NCBI GenBank assembly: GCA_937887565.1
Contig: CALABS010000067.1
Location: forward strand, 1-55,394
Direction of reading: 5' to 3'
From: an uncultured Rhodospirillaceae bacterium
GTDB taxonomy: Bacteria; Pseudomonadota; Alphaproteobacteria; Rhodospirillales; Magnetospirillaceae
DNA: 55,394 bases
A model generated the notes under the pieces. It searched no databases, had not been told where the DNA came from, and saw nothing but the letters and a program-made list of their open reading frames with translations. The position numbers and the translations under genes were made by a program. Positions 47,352 to 55,394 of this stretch are shown here, piece after piece. Within the stretch, counting starts at the first letter, position 1. Every line of letters starts with the position of its first letter.

Positions 47352-50138
47352 GTGGCACAGGCGCCGCGCCACGTCTATCTCGTGGACGGCTCGGGATTCA
47401 TCTTCCGGGCCTTCCACGCCCTGCCGCCCATGACCGCCGCCGACGGCACCCCGGTCAACGCGGTGTTCGGCTTCACCAACATGCTGCTGAAGCTGTTGAG
47501 CGAGACCGACGCCGACGCGGTGGCGGTGATCTTCGACGCGGCGCGCAAGACCTTCCGCTCGGACATCTACCCCGAGTACAAGGCGCACCGGCCGCCGCCG
47601 CCCGAGGAGCTGGTGCCCCAGTTCCCGCTGATCCGCGAGGCGACCCGGGCCTTCAACGTTCCTTGCGTGGAGATGAGCGGCTTCGAGGCCGACGACCTGA
47701 TCGCCACCTATGCCCGCCAGGCGGTGGAGAAGGGCGCGCGGGTGACCATCGTGTCGTCGGACAAGGACCTGATGCAGCTGGTGGGCGACGGGGTCGAGAT
47801 GCTGGACCCCATCAAGAACAAGCCCATCCGCGAGGCGGAGGTGGTCGAGAAGTTCGGGGTGCCGCCGGCCAAGGTGGTGGACGTGCAGGCGCTGTGCGGC
47901 GATTCCACCGACAACGTCCCCGGCGTGCCCGGCATCGGCGTCAAGACCGCCGCGCAATTGATCACCGAATTCGGCGACGTCGAGTCCCTGCTGGCCCGCG
48001 TCGCCGAGATCAAGCAGCCCAAGCGCCGCGAGACACTGGAAACCAACGCCGAGATGGCCCGCGTCTCCCGGCGGCTGGTGGAGCTGTGCCGCGAGGTTCC
48101 GGTCGAGGAGCAATTGGACAGCTTCGCCGTCCGCGAGCCGCAGCCCGAGCTGCTGACCGCCTTCCTGGAACGGATGGGATTCCGCTCGATCCTGGCGCGG
48201 CTGGCCACGACGGCGAAAGCTGCCCAGGCCAAGCCCGGGCGTGACGAGAAGAAGGGGCCCGACCCGGTCGTCCCGACCGCAGCGGTCGCCACCCGCTACG
48301 AGTTGGTCCTCACCCTGGCCGACCTCGACCGCTGGATCGCCGCCGCCGTTGAGGCCGGCATGGTGGCCCTCGACACCGAGACCACCTCGCTGGACCCGAT
48401 GCGCTGCCACCTGGTCGGCGTGTCGCTGGCCACCGCGCCGGGCCATGCCTGCTACATCCCGTTCAGGCACGCCAGCGGCGAGGCCCAGGGCTCGCTGCTG
48501 CTGGGCGGGTCCGACGAGGCGCCGACGGGGCCGACGCTGATCGACGCCGGCGAGGGGCTGGCGCGGCTCAAGCGCCTGTGCGAGGACCCCTCCGTCCTCA
48601 AGCTCGGCCACAACCTCAAATACGACCTGCAGGTGCTGGCGTCCCAGGGCATCGCGGTGGCGCCGCTCGACGACACCATGCTGATGAGCTACGTGCTCGA
48701 CGGCGGCTCCCACGGCCACGGCCTCGACGAGTTGTGCCAACTGCATCTGGGCCACACCAACATCGCCTTCGCCGACGTCTGCGGGACCGGCAAGGCCCGG
48801 GTCACCTTCGACCGGGTGCCGCTGGACAAGGCGCTGGACTACGCGGCCGAGGACGCCGACATGTGCCTGCGCCTCCACCGGCTGTTCAAGGCCCGCCTGC
48901 TGGCCGACCGCATGGTCACCGTCTACGAGACCCTGGAACGGCCGCTGGTGCCGGTGGTGGCCGCCATGGAGCGCGAGGGCGTCAAGGTCGACGCCGCCGT
49001 GCTGAAGGGGCTGTCCGCCGAATTCGGCCGCCGCATGGCCGAGGAGGAGGAGGCCATCCACGCCCTGGCCGGCCATCCCTTCAACGTCGGCTCGCCGCAG
49101 CAGCTGGGCAAGGTGCTGTTCGAGGAGATGGGCCTGCCCGGGGGCAAGAAGACCAAGACCGGCCAATGGGCCACCGGCGCCGACGCGCTGGAGGATCTGG
49201 CCGAGCAGGGCCACGAACTGCCCCGGCGCCTCCTGGACTGGCGCCAGATGTCCAAGCTGAAAAGCACCTACACCGACGCGCTGGTGGCGCAGGTCAACCC
49301 CGACACCGGCCGTGTCCACACCAGCTTCAGCCTGGCCGCCACCACCACCGGGCGGCTGTCGTCGTCGGACCCCAACCTCCAGAACATCCCCGTCCGCACC
49401 GAGGAAGGCCGCAAGATCCGCCACGCCTTCGTGGCCGAGAAGGGCTGCCGCCTGCTGTCCGCCGACTATTCGCAGATCGAGCTGCGCCTCGTCGCCCACG
49501 TGGCCGGCATCGAGGGGCTGAAGCTGGCCTTCCGGGACGGCGCCGACATTCACGCCATCACCGCCAGCCAGGTCTTCGGCATTCCGGTCGAGGGCATGGA
49601 CCCGATGATCCGCCGCCGCGCCAAGGCCATCAATTTCGGCATCATCTACGGCATCTCCGCCTTCGGGCTGGCCCGCCAGCTGGGCATCGCCAATGGCGAG
49701 GCCAAGGCCTATATCGACGCCTATTTCGCCCGCTATCCCGAAATCCGCGCCTACATGGAGCGGACCAAGGAGGACGCCCGCGTCAACGGCTTCGTCACCA
49801 CCCTGTTCGGGCGCAAGGTCTATACCCCGGGCATCCGCGACAAGAACCCCAACCTGCGCGCCTTCGCCGAACGCGCCGCCATCAACGGCCCCATCCAGGG
49901 CGGGGCGGCCGACATCATCAAGCGTGCCATGATCCGCCTTCCGGGCGCGCTGGCGGCCGAAGGCCTGTCCGCCCGCATGCTGCTGCAGGTCCACGACGAA
50001 CTGGTGTTCGAGGTCCCCGAGGCCGAGGCCGAGGCGACGACGGCGGTGGTCAAGCGGGTGATGGAAGCCGCCGCCACCCTGGACGTGCCGCTGGTGGTCG
50101 ACACCGGCCTCGGCCCGAGCTGGGACGAGGCGCACTGA
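47352..50138 (+). CDS. polA: DNA polymerase I
   Basis: A 928-residue repair and replication polymerase. The N-terminal 5'-3' exonuclease (VYLVDGSGFIFRAFHALPPM, ...DSTDNVPGVPGIGVKTA) spans about 1-290. The 3'-5' exonuclease is intact, with DTETTSLDP at 341. The polymerase core has TGRLSSSDPNLQNIPVRTEE, motif A DYSQIELRLVAHVA at about 705, RRAKAINFGIIYGISAFGLA and motif C QVHDELVFE at about 879. The start is GTG at 47352, close behind the zf-CHCC stop. Proofreading is therefore expected, unlike in Taq-type enzymes. Confidence 0.97.
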   Translation: MAQAPRHVYLVDGSGFIFRAFHALPPMTAADGTPVNAVFGFTNMLLKLLSETDADAVAVIFDAARKTFRSDIYPEYKAHRPPPPEELVPQFPLIREATRAFNVPCVEMSGFEADDLIATYARQAVEKGARVTIVSSDKDLMQLVGDGVEMLDPIKNKPIREAEVVEKFGVPPAKVVDVQALCGDSTDNVPGVPGIGVKTAAQLITEFGDVESLLARVAEIKQPKRRETLETNAEMARVSRRLVELCREVPVEEQLDSFAVREPQPELLTAFLERMGFRSILARLATTAKAAQAKPGRDEKKGPDPVVPTAAVATRYELVLTLADLDRWIAAAVEAGMVALDTETTSLDPMRCHLVGVSLATAPGHACYIPFRHASGEAQGSLLLGGSDEAPTGPTLIDAGEGLARLKRLCEDPSVLKLGHNLKYDLQVLASQGIAVAPLDDTMLMSYVLDGGSHGHGLDELCQLHLGHTNIAFADVCGTGKARVTFDRVPLDKALDYAAEDADMCLRLHRLFKARLLADRMVTVYETLERPLVPVVAAMEREGVKVDAAVLKGLSAEFGRRMAEEEEAIHALAGHPFNVGSPQQLGKVLFEEMGLPGGKKTKTGQWATGADALEDLAEQGHELPRRLLDWRQMSKLKSTYTDALVAQVNPDTGRVHTSFSLAATTTGRLSSSDPNLQNIPVRTEEGRKIRHAFVAEKGCRLLSADYSQIELRLVAHVAGIEGLKLAFRDGADIHAITASQVFGIPVEGMDPMIRRRAKAINFGIIYGISAFGLARQLGIANGEAKAYIDAYFARYPEIRAYMERTKEDARVNGFVTTLFGRKVYTPGIRDKNPNLRAFAERAAINGPIQGGAADIIKRAMIRLPGALAAEGLSARMLLQVHDELVFEVPEAEAEATTAVVKRVMEAAATLDVPLVVDTGLGPSWDEAH

Positions 50139-50154
50139 TCACGCCGAACCGACA

Positions 50155-50691
50155 TCACTCCGGCGACGACCCTTGCTCCTCGGGCGCCTGGGCCGTCTGC
50201 TCGTCCCACACCCGGCGGGCCAGGGCCAGGTTGGCGCGCAACGCCGGCAAGGTTTCCTCGACGAACCTGCCGACGGCGGTGGAGCCGATGCCGGCGGCAT
50301 CCTGGTAGAGTTTGATGTCGCGCTCGAGGTCGTTGATGACGAATTGCAGGTAGTCGCGGGTGAACTCGTCGCCCTGGATGCGCGACAGCTGCTGGATCAT
50401 CTGGCGGTCCTGCTCGCCCAACCCGCTGCCGAGGCGGACCTGATGGGATTGCGCCAGATCCGCCAAGGGGCCGTCCAGGCGGCGTGCGGTGCCGGCCACC
50501 GCCTCGCCGACCCGGTGGACTCCCTGCGGCAGGGCGGGATCGTTGCGGACCATGCCGCCGATCTCGGCGTCGGCGCGGTTGTCCTCGGCCGCCTGGCGAA
50601 CGAAATCCTCGATCGTCAGCGCCTCCTGGGCCGAGGCGGCGGCCAGGGAAAGGAACGCGGAAGCGGCGACGGCGGCTGCCCGGGCGGTCAT
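50155..50691 (-). CDS. Exported DUF4142 protein, first paralogue
   Basis: A 178-residue protein with a signal peptide (AAAVAASAFLSLAAASAQEA) and a helical DUF4142 domain: EDFVRQAAEDNRADAEIGGM, LGEQDRQMIQQLSRIQGDEF and DYLQFVINDLERDIKLYQDA. Function is unknown; the family is related to ferritin-like four-helix bundles by fold. It overlaps the stop of the second DUF4142 gene (4 bp) and converges with polA. Confidence 0.85.
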   Translation of the reverse strand: MTARAAAVAASAFLSLAAASAQEALTIEDFVRQAAEDNRADAEIGGMVRNDPALPQGVHRVGEAVAGTARRLDGPLADLAQSHQVRLGSGLGEQDRQMIQQLSRIQGDEFTRDYLQFVINDLERDIKLYQDAAGIGSTAVGRFVEETLPALRANLALARRVWDEQTAQAPEEQGSSPE

Positions 50692-51209
50692 CGCGGCTGC
50701 TGGGCGGTCTGCTGCTCCTGCACCTGCTGGGCAAGGGCATAGGTTTCCTCGAGGGTCGGCAGGACCTGGCGAGCGAAATGGGCCAGCATGGGGTCCTCGG
50801 CCTGGGTCGCCTGCTGATAAAGCTGGATGTCGTGGCGCAGGTCCGAGATCACGTATTGCAGGTACTGGCGGCCGAAATCCTGTCCCTGCAGCGTGGCCAT
50901 CCGGTCCAGCTCCTGGCGGTCCTGGGGAATCAACTGGTTGGTGACCGGGATGTTCATGCGCTGGGCCAGCTTGGCGAGGTCGCCGTTCATCGCGATGGAG
51001 CTGGCGGTGATCCGCTGACCCAGCTGCTGCACGGCCGCCGGCGCGCTCTGGACGCCTTGGGCGACCCGTCCGGCCTCGACATCGGCGATGTTGTCCTGGA
51101 TCGCCTGCTGGACAAAGTCCTTGGGCTGGAAGGGCTGCTGCTGTTGCTGCTGGGCGGCGACCGGCGCGGCGGCCAGGGCGAGGACGGCAAAGGCGGCGGC
51201 GGTCTTCAT
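50688..51209 (-). CDS. Exported DUF4142 protein, second paralogue
   Basis: A 173-residue relative of its downstream neighbour: DFVQQAIQDNIADVEAGRVA, IPQDRQELDRMATLQGQDFG and YLQYVISDLRHDIQLYQQAT. It has a signal peptide (FAVLALAAAPVAAQ) and then a Gln run QQQQQQ. The pair probably arose by tandem duplication. The mature proteins would be periplasmic. It is the first gene of a two-gene unit starting 57 nt downstream of DUF3422. Confidence 0.85.
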   Translation of the reverse strand: MKTAAAFAVLALAAAPVAAQQQQQQPFQPKDFVQQAIQDNIADVEAGRVAQGVQSAPAAVQQLGQRITASSIAMNGDLAKLAQRMNIPVTNQLIPQDRQELDRMATLQGQDFGRQYLQYVISDLRHDIQLYQQATQAEDPMLAHFARQVLPTLEETYALAQQVQEQQTAQQPR

Positions 51210-51265
51210 GGGCGGCTCCTCCCTCGGGATCGACACTTGGTCAACACCCCAGGCCGGCGCCGGTT

Positions 51266-52570
51266 CTATTCCCCGTGATCGTGGCCGATGGCGCGCCGCA
51301 ATCGCCGCACCGCCAGCCACACCGCGCCGACGATGACCGGCAGCGCCGCCAGCGCCAGGACGTCGGAATCGACCGGCAGACCGGCCGCCTTCAAGCCCTT
51401 GCCGGCATAGCCGACCAGCCCTAGCAGGTAGTAGCTGATGGCCACCACCGACAGCCCCTCCACGGTTTCCTGGAGCCGCAGTTGGACCTTGGCCCGGCGG
51501 TCCATGCTGCGCAGCAGGTCGCGGTTCTTTTCCTCGAGCGCGATGTCCACCCGGGTGCGCAGCAGGTCGCCGGCGCGGCTGACCCGGCGCGCCAGCGAAA
51601 GATGCCGCTCGGCCGCCGACTCGCAGGTCTTCATGGCCGGCGCCAGCCGGCGGTCCATGAATTCGGCGATGGTCTGCACGCCGGGAATGCGGTCCTCGCG
51701 CAGCTCGCCGATGCGGGCGCCGACGATGGCGTGATAGGCCCGGGCCGCCGACAGCCGGAAGCTGGTGGCGGCGTCCAGCGCCTCGGCCTCGGCGGCCAGG
51801 GCGGTCAGATGGTCGAGCAGGGCGCGGTCGTTGGCGCCCTGGCGGGGATCGGCCAGGGTGGCGACGATGCCGGCCAGCCCCTTGTCCATGCGGCCCATCT
51901 CGCCGTTGGCGTGGCGGGCGACGGGGAAGGCCAGCAACGCCATCATCCGGTAGGTCTCGATCTCCAGCAGCCGCTGCACCAGCCGGCCGGTCTGGCCCCG
52001 GGTCAGGCCGCAGTCGCGCACCAGGGCGCGGCCGAAGCCGTCGGCATGGAGGCGGAAGTCGGTCCATGCCTCGGCGGCGCCGCCCATGACCTTGCTGCCC
52101 ACCAGGGTGTTGCCGTCGAAATGGGGCGCCAGCTCGTCACCCAACTGGGCGCAGCGCGCCACCGCCACGTGGACGGCGGTCATCACCTCGCCGGGCATGC
52201 GCTCCAGCCACTCGGCCGGCACCAGTTCGAGGGCGGTGGCGGCGAACGGCTGGTCGAAGGCGTCGAAACGCAGGAAGGTGTAGGTGGAGAATTCGGAATG
52301 CCGCTCCCATCTGAGGCGGATGGACCCCAGCTCGCGCGACAGGAAGGTGGCGCCCTCGCCCGGCGGCTCGCAGCCATGCTCGGTCAGGAGCTCGGATAGC
52401 CACGCCCGCTCGGCGGCCGCGTCGCCGGTCCCGTGCAGTACCGCCAGATGCGACGCCCGCACCGGCGCCGCCAGTTGTTCATAGGGGCGCGCGTGCACCT
52501 CGCCGGCCAGCATCCGCCGCAGGGCGTGTTCACGCAAGGAGGGCGGGCGCGCCGCCACCGTCTCGACCAT
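51266..52570 (-). CDS. DUF3422 family membrane-anchored protein
   Basis: A 434-residue protein (ATG at 52570; an upstream TTG would add four residues). The long soluble N-terminal part shows LREHALRRMLAGEVHARPYE, WERHSEFSTYTFLRFDAFDQ and ETYRMMALLAFPVARHANGE, all characteristic of DUF3422. Two membrane helices near the end (VEGLSVVAISYYLLGLVGYA and SDVLALAALPVIVGAVWLAV) anchor it. The family is widespread in alphaproteobacteria, and its function is unknown. It is divergent from tldD. Confidence 0.88.
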   Translation of the reverse strand: MVETVAARPPSLREHALRRMLAGEVHARPYEQLAAPVRASHLAVLHGTGDAAAERAWLSELLTEHGCEPPGEGATFLSRELGSIRLRWERHSEFSTYTFLRFDAFDQPFAATALELVPAEWLERMPGEVMTAVHVAVARCAQLGDELAPHFDGNTLVGSKVMGGAAEAWTDFRLHADGFGRALVRDCGLTRGQTGRLVQRLLEIETYRMMALLAFPVARHANGEMGRMDKGLAGIVATLADPRQGANDRALLDHLTALAAEAEALDAATSFRLSAARAYHAIVGARIGELREDRIPGVQTIAEFMDRRLAPAMKTCESAAERHLSLARRVSRAGDLLRTRVDIALEEKNRDLLRSMDRRAKVQLRLQETVEGLSVVAISYYLLGLVGYAGKGLKAAGLPVDSDVLALAALPVIVGAVWLAVRRLRRAIGHDHGE

Positions 52571-52692
52571 GGAAGCCCCCAAGGAATACTTGGCCCCGAG
52601 ATTTACACACCGGGCGCGGGAATGCCAACCGGGCTGGTATCCGTTGGGGCATGGCCTATATTCGGGAAAACGCCTTGCACTCCGGAGAGCCC

Positions 52693-54126
52693 ATGCCGCA
52701 CGAGCCCCACGCCCACGAGCTGTTCTTTGTCCGCGCCGGCCTCGATCCCGAGGAGGTGAAGGGCATCGTCGCCGACGCGCTGGCCGGGGCCGACGACGGC
52801 GAGCTGTTCCTGGAATACCGCCAATCCGAGAGCCTGCTGCTCGACGACCGCCGCATCAAGAGCGCCAGCTTCGACACCGCCCAGGGCTTCGGTCTGCGCG
52901 CGGTGGCCGGCGAGGCGCACGGCTACGCCCACGGCTCGGAACTGTCGGCCGACGCCATCCGCCGGGCCGGCGATACCGTCAAGGCGGTGCGCCTGGGCCG
53001 CTCCGGCACCATGGCAGAGGGGCCGGTGGGCACCAACCGCACGCTCTACACCGACCTCAACCCGCTGGCCCTGGTCCCCTTCGAGGCCAAGGTCAAGCTG
53101 CTGGAAGAGATCGACGCCTACACCCGCGGCCGCGATCCCCGCGTCAAGCAGGTGTCGGCGTCGCTGGCGGGATCGTGGCAGGCGGTCTCGATCCTGCGCG
53201 CCGACGGCGGCCACGCTGCCGACATCCGGCCGCTGGTCAGGATCAACGTCTCGGTGGTGCTGGGCCAGGGCGACCGCATGGAGACCGGCAGTTTCGGGCT
53301 CGGCGGCCGCGCCACCTATGACGGCTTCATCGACACCGCCAGTTGGCGCCGCTGCGTCGACGAGGCGCTGCGGCAGGCGGCGGTGAACCTGGACTCCGTC
53401 CCCGCTCCCGCCGGCGAGATGACCGTGGTGCTGGGCCCCGGCTGGCCGGGCGTCATGCTGCACGAGGCGGTGGGCCATGGCCTGGAGGGAGACTTCAACC
53501 GCAAGGGCACCAGCGCCTTCTCGGGCCGCATCGGCGAGCGGGTGGCCGCCAGGGGCGTCACCGTGGTCGACGACGGCTCGCTGCCCGACCGCCGCGGCTC
53601 GATCACCATCGACGACGAGGGCACCCCCTCGGGCCGCACGGTGCTGATCGAGGACGGCATCCTGGTCGGCTACCTCCAGGACCGCCTCAACGCCCGTCTC
53701 ATGGGCGCCCGCCCCACCGGCAACGGACGGCGCGAATCCTACGCCCACGCGCCGCTGCCGCGCATGACCAACACCTTCATGGAAGCCGGTGACAAGGACC
53801 CGGCCGAGATCCTGGCCTCGGTCAAGCGGGGCATCTACGCGGTCAATTTCGGCGGCGGCCAGGTGGACATCACCTCGGGCAAGTTCGTCTTCGCCGCCAC
53901 CGAGGCCTATCTGATCGAGGACGGCAAGCTGGGCCCGGCGGTCAAGGGCGCCACCCTGATCGGCAACGGCCCCGACGCCATGACCAAGGTGGTCATGATC
54001 GGCAACGACCTGGAGATCGACCCCGGCATCGGCACCTGCGGCAAGGACGGCCAGGGCTGCCCGGTCGGCGTCGGCCAGCCGACGCTCAGGATCGACGGCC
54101 TGACGGTGGGTGGCACGGCGGTGTGA
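52693..54126 (+). CDS. tldD: Metalloprotease TldD
   Basis: A 477-residue zinc protease subunit that works with TldE/PmbA on peptides such as microcin B17 and CcdA. The metal site HEAVGHGLEGDFNRKG is at about residues 257-272. Further marks are GFGLRAVAGEAHGYAHGSEL, PRMTNTFMEAGDKDPAEILA and GNDLEIDPGIGTCGKDGQGC. The ATG at 52693 is preceded by CCGGAGAG. An upstream in-frame ATG adds 14 residues with no clear ribosome site. PmbA is not in the window. Confidence 0.95.
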   Translation: MPHEPHAHELFFVRAGLDPEEVKGIVADALAGADDGELFLEYRQSESLLLDDRRIKSASFDTAQGFGLRAVAGEAHGYAHGSELSADAIRRAGDTVKAVRLGRSGTMAEGPVGTNRTLYTDLNPLALVPFEAKVKLLEEIDAYTRGRDPRVKQVSASLAGSWQAVSILRADGGHAADIRPLVRINVSVVLGQGDRMETGSFGLGGRATYDGFIDTASWRRCVDEALRQAAVNLDSVPAPAGEMTVVLGPGWPGVMLHEAVGHGLEGDFNRKGTSAFSGRIGERVAARGVTVVDDGSLPDRRGSITIDDEGTPSGRTVLIEDGILVGYLQDRLNARLMGARPTGNGRRESYAHAPLPRMTNTFMEAGDKDPAEILASVKRGIYAVNFGGGQVDITSGKFVFAATEAYLIEDGKLGPAVKGATLIGNGPDAMTKVVMIGNDLEIDPGIGTCGKDGQGCPVGVGQPTLRIDGLTVGGTAV

Positions 54127-54162
54127 CCCTCACCGGGTGGCACGATGATTCGGCCGCCGGAG

Positions 54163-54450
54163 GGAGCAAGGCGCGATCAACATCCCCCGGCGCTCCTGTG
54201 GCTGGATGGATTGTCGAGGATGACCTTGTCACCCAATTGAAGCGTTGGCACGGGCCCGCGTCTCCACATAGGCCTCGAAGAACCTCCGGGCCCTCGGCTT
54301 GTCGATGATCCAACGCGCCGTCAAACCGTCGCATCTCAGGGGGGCAATGACGATCTGAGCTCCCCAATGTGCGAACGGAGCTCGAACGGGGATGACGGTG
54401 CAGGGCGCGGAGCGCCCGGAGGCATCATCCCCAGGCAGGCCCGGGAATCG
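54163..54450 (-). pseudogene. IS630-family transposase fragment with a frameshift
   Basis: On the minus strand, one frame reads APFAHWGAQIVIAPLRCDGL then TARWIIDKPRARRFFEAYVE, and the next frame resumes VPTLQLGDKVILDNPSSHRS. Together these match the IS630 DDE core (LRCDGLtA-W-DGp.n...F..YVE, PTL-pGD-V--DNl-SH). The frameshift and missing ends show it is dead. The IS630 catalytic DN region is retained but out of frame. Confidence 0.7.
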
Positions 54451-54517
54451 GGCAGTCATCGGAGATCTTCGGTAGGGTTTGGTCGCCAAACCTGACACCG
54501 AATCAAGGATCACACCG

Positions 54518-54776
54518 ATGACCGACGAGATGATGAGCCTTCGTGGCCTGCTGGAAAAGAGCGCCGATGGAACTGGAGGTGGCGAGGCTGACCGGCGCCG
54601 GGCATGGCGAGCGCAATCCCGCCGACCGTCTTGTCCATCGCAACGGCTACCGCGAGCGCGATTGGGAGGCCCGGGCGGGGACGGTGGAACTGCGCATCCC
54701 ACGCCTGAGGAAGGGCAGCGACCTGCCGTGCATCCTGGAGACGCGCCGCATGGCGGAAAAGGCGCTGACTGTTTAG
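54518..54776 (+). pseudogene. IS256-family (mutator) transposase, N-terminal fragment with deletion
   Basis: It starts MTDEMMSLRGLLEKSAD, then, after a frame change and a gap, continues MELEVARLTGAGHGERNPAD, RNGYRERDWEARAGTVELRI and PRLRKGSDLPCILETRRMAE, ending KALTV*. These are the well-known N-terminal IS256 motifs. The block between AD and MELEV (about 15 residues in relatives) has been lost, and the gene is cut by the IS481-type element at its 3' end. Confidence 0.85.
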
Positions 54777-55338
54777 TCCCGGCATTTGATGGTGCATTCT
54801 TATCCACGGAGTGGAAGGAGGCACTATGGGCCAGGTTCTACACGGCAGCGCCACCACGACAGAGGCGGTCCGTCGAGCAATACAAGATAGTCAAGAGAGC
54901 CCGAGGGCCCTTGCCAAGCGCTACGGGATCAATCCGAAGACCGTGGCGAAGTGGAAGAAACGCGGCTCGGTGGCCGATCTGGCGACCGGGCCGAAGGAAC
55001 CGAAGTCGACGGTCCTGTCCAGTGAGGAGGAGGCGATCATTGTCGCCTTCCGCAAGCACACCCTGCTTCCCCTCGATGACTGCCTCTATGCCTTGCAGGC
55101 GACAATCCCATATCTGACACGCTCGTCCCTGCACCGCTGCCTAGCCCGCCACGGCATCAGCCGCCTGACCACGCACAGATGCCTGCCCACCTTGGCGACT
55201 TCGTCATGGCCTACAATTTTGCCAAGCGCCTCAAGACCCTGAAGGGCCTCACGCCATACGAACACATCTGCAAAATCTGGACAGCCGAGCCTGAACGCTT
55301 CAGACTCGATCCGATCCATCAAATGCCGGGACTAAACA
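54770..55338 (+). mobile_element. Internally deleted IS481-family element with intact ends
   Basis: The two ends are perfect 23-bp inverted repeats beginning TGTTTAGTCCCGGCATTTGA (54770-54792) and its complement (55316-55338). The TGT start is typical of IS481. The element is 569 bp, against roughly 1.0-1.1 kb for full-length relatives. It inserted into the IS256 remnant. No matching direct repeat could be seen at the borders (ggcgctgac to the left, cctagagc to the right), so one flank has probably been rearranged. Confidence 0.85.
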
Positions 55339-55343
55339 CCTAG
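54825..55343 (+). pseudogene. IS481-family transposase, central catalytic part deleted
   Basis: ATG 54825 with GGAGG upstream begins MGQVLHGSATTTEAVRRAIQ. Helix-turn-helix signatures follow (LAKRYGINPKTVAKWKKRGS and LPLDDCLYALQATIPYLTRS). After GISRL the sequence jumps into the C-terminal region in another frame, HLGDFVMAYNFAKRLKTLKG followed by LTPYEHICKIWTAEPERFRL and HQMPGLNT. The DDE catalytic domain between is deleted. The element could only move with a transposase supplied in trans. Confidence 0.85.
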
Positions 55344-55355
55344 AGCACTTTCCTC

Positions 55356-55394
55356 TCAGTCACGGTCATAGCCGGCAGCAGCGAAGTAATTGAC
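55356..55394 (-). pseudogene. C-terminal end of an IS630-type transposase, running off the window
   Basis: On the minus strand the last twelve codons before TGA read VNYFAAAGYDRD, resembling the N-[YF]-F-x-A-x-GYD terminus of IS630-family transposases. The gene would extend beyond the window, so it could be intact outside. The bases 55339-55355 contain tagagcacttt, typical of IS ends. The identification rests on a short match. Confidence 0.45.

Noticed and set aside
47310..50135. 941-codon minus-strand frame antisense to polA
   Set aside because: Composition is typical of a GC-bias shadow, no motif is recognised, and polA is complete on the plus strand.

Overview
The window is a GC-rich chromosomal segment of an alphaproteobacterium. 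The closest fit by gene content and order is Rhodospirillales, Magnetospirillum-like; this is inferred from protein character and synteny, and no database was searched. Nearly all of it is housekeeping sequence. The exceptions are two insertion-sequence graveyards at the ends, a small accessory patch at about 26.5-28.9 kb, and a toxin-antitoxin pair at 16.1-16.8 kb.

Layout. 1-1.9 kb: a deleted IS3-family transposase, a truncated small ORF, tRNA-Arg(CCG) and three gene remnants. 2.1-3.5 kb: ahcY behind an AT-rich palindrome that looks like a SahR operator, followed by a terminator and two large perfect inverted repeats. 4.4-10.4 kb: rplU-rpmA, obgE-proB-proA-nadD-rsfS-rlmH, with several 4-bp stop/start overlaps. 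10.4-11.2 kb: two unknown small genes. 11.3-15.3 kb, minus strand: aroA-cmk-rpsA. 15.5-16.8 kb: a TIGR02300-type zinc-ribbon protein, tRNA-Ala(GGC) and a PIN/Phd-type TA pair. 16.9-20.8 kb: dCMP deaminase, HAD phosphatase, Fe-S uracil-DNA glycosylase, ihfB, a LapA-like protein, pyrF and trpF. 20.8-26.5 kb: a TPR-methyltransferase, an HPF-cold-shock fusion, DUF485-actP and an alpha/beta hydrolase. 26.5-28.9 kb: the accessory patch, with two copies of a palindromic repeat, a GT25 glycosyltransferase, orphan small proteins and an IS5 scrap. 29-33.6 kb: hldD, lgt, a MidA-like methyltransferase, pgeF and a lipoprotein. 33.8-38.4 kb: prs, oxyR, a HisKA_2 kinase and asd. 38.5-42 kb: a 34-codon ORF with its own terminator, DUF2795, a split Aer-like pair (PAS protein plus MCP) and rlmJ. 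41.9-44.4 kb: cobC and cobS divergent from cobT. 44.4-54.1 kb: lipase-like, Hpt, ABC ATPase, zf-CHCC, polA, two DUF4142 proteins, DUF3422 and tldD. 54.1-55.4 kb: IS630, IS256 and IS481 remnants, including an IS481 copy with perfect ends but a deleted interior.

Functional links. obgE, rplU, rpmA, rsfS, rlmH, rpsA, the HPF-like protein, rlmJ and pgeF concern ribosome or envelope maintenance. proB-proA, aroA, trpF, pyrF, prs, nadD, asd and cobCST are biosynthetic. The dCMP deaminase next to a four-cysteine UDG suggests a dUMP/uracil-handling neighbourhood. The PAS/MCP pair is a plausible two-subunit aerotaxis receptor.

I see no convincing new multi-gene defence or biosynthetic system. The least-explained items are the tandem perfect palindromes after ahcY, the small Thr-rich peptide gene at 38.6 kb, two dispersed repeat families, and several unknown small genes.
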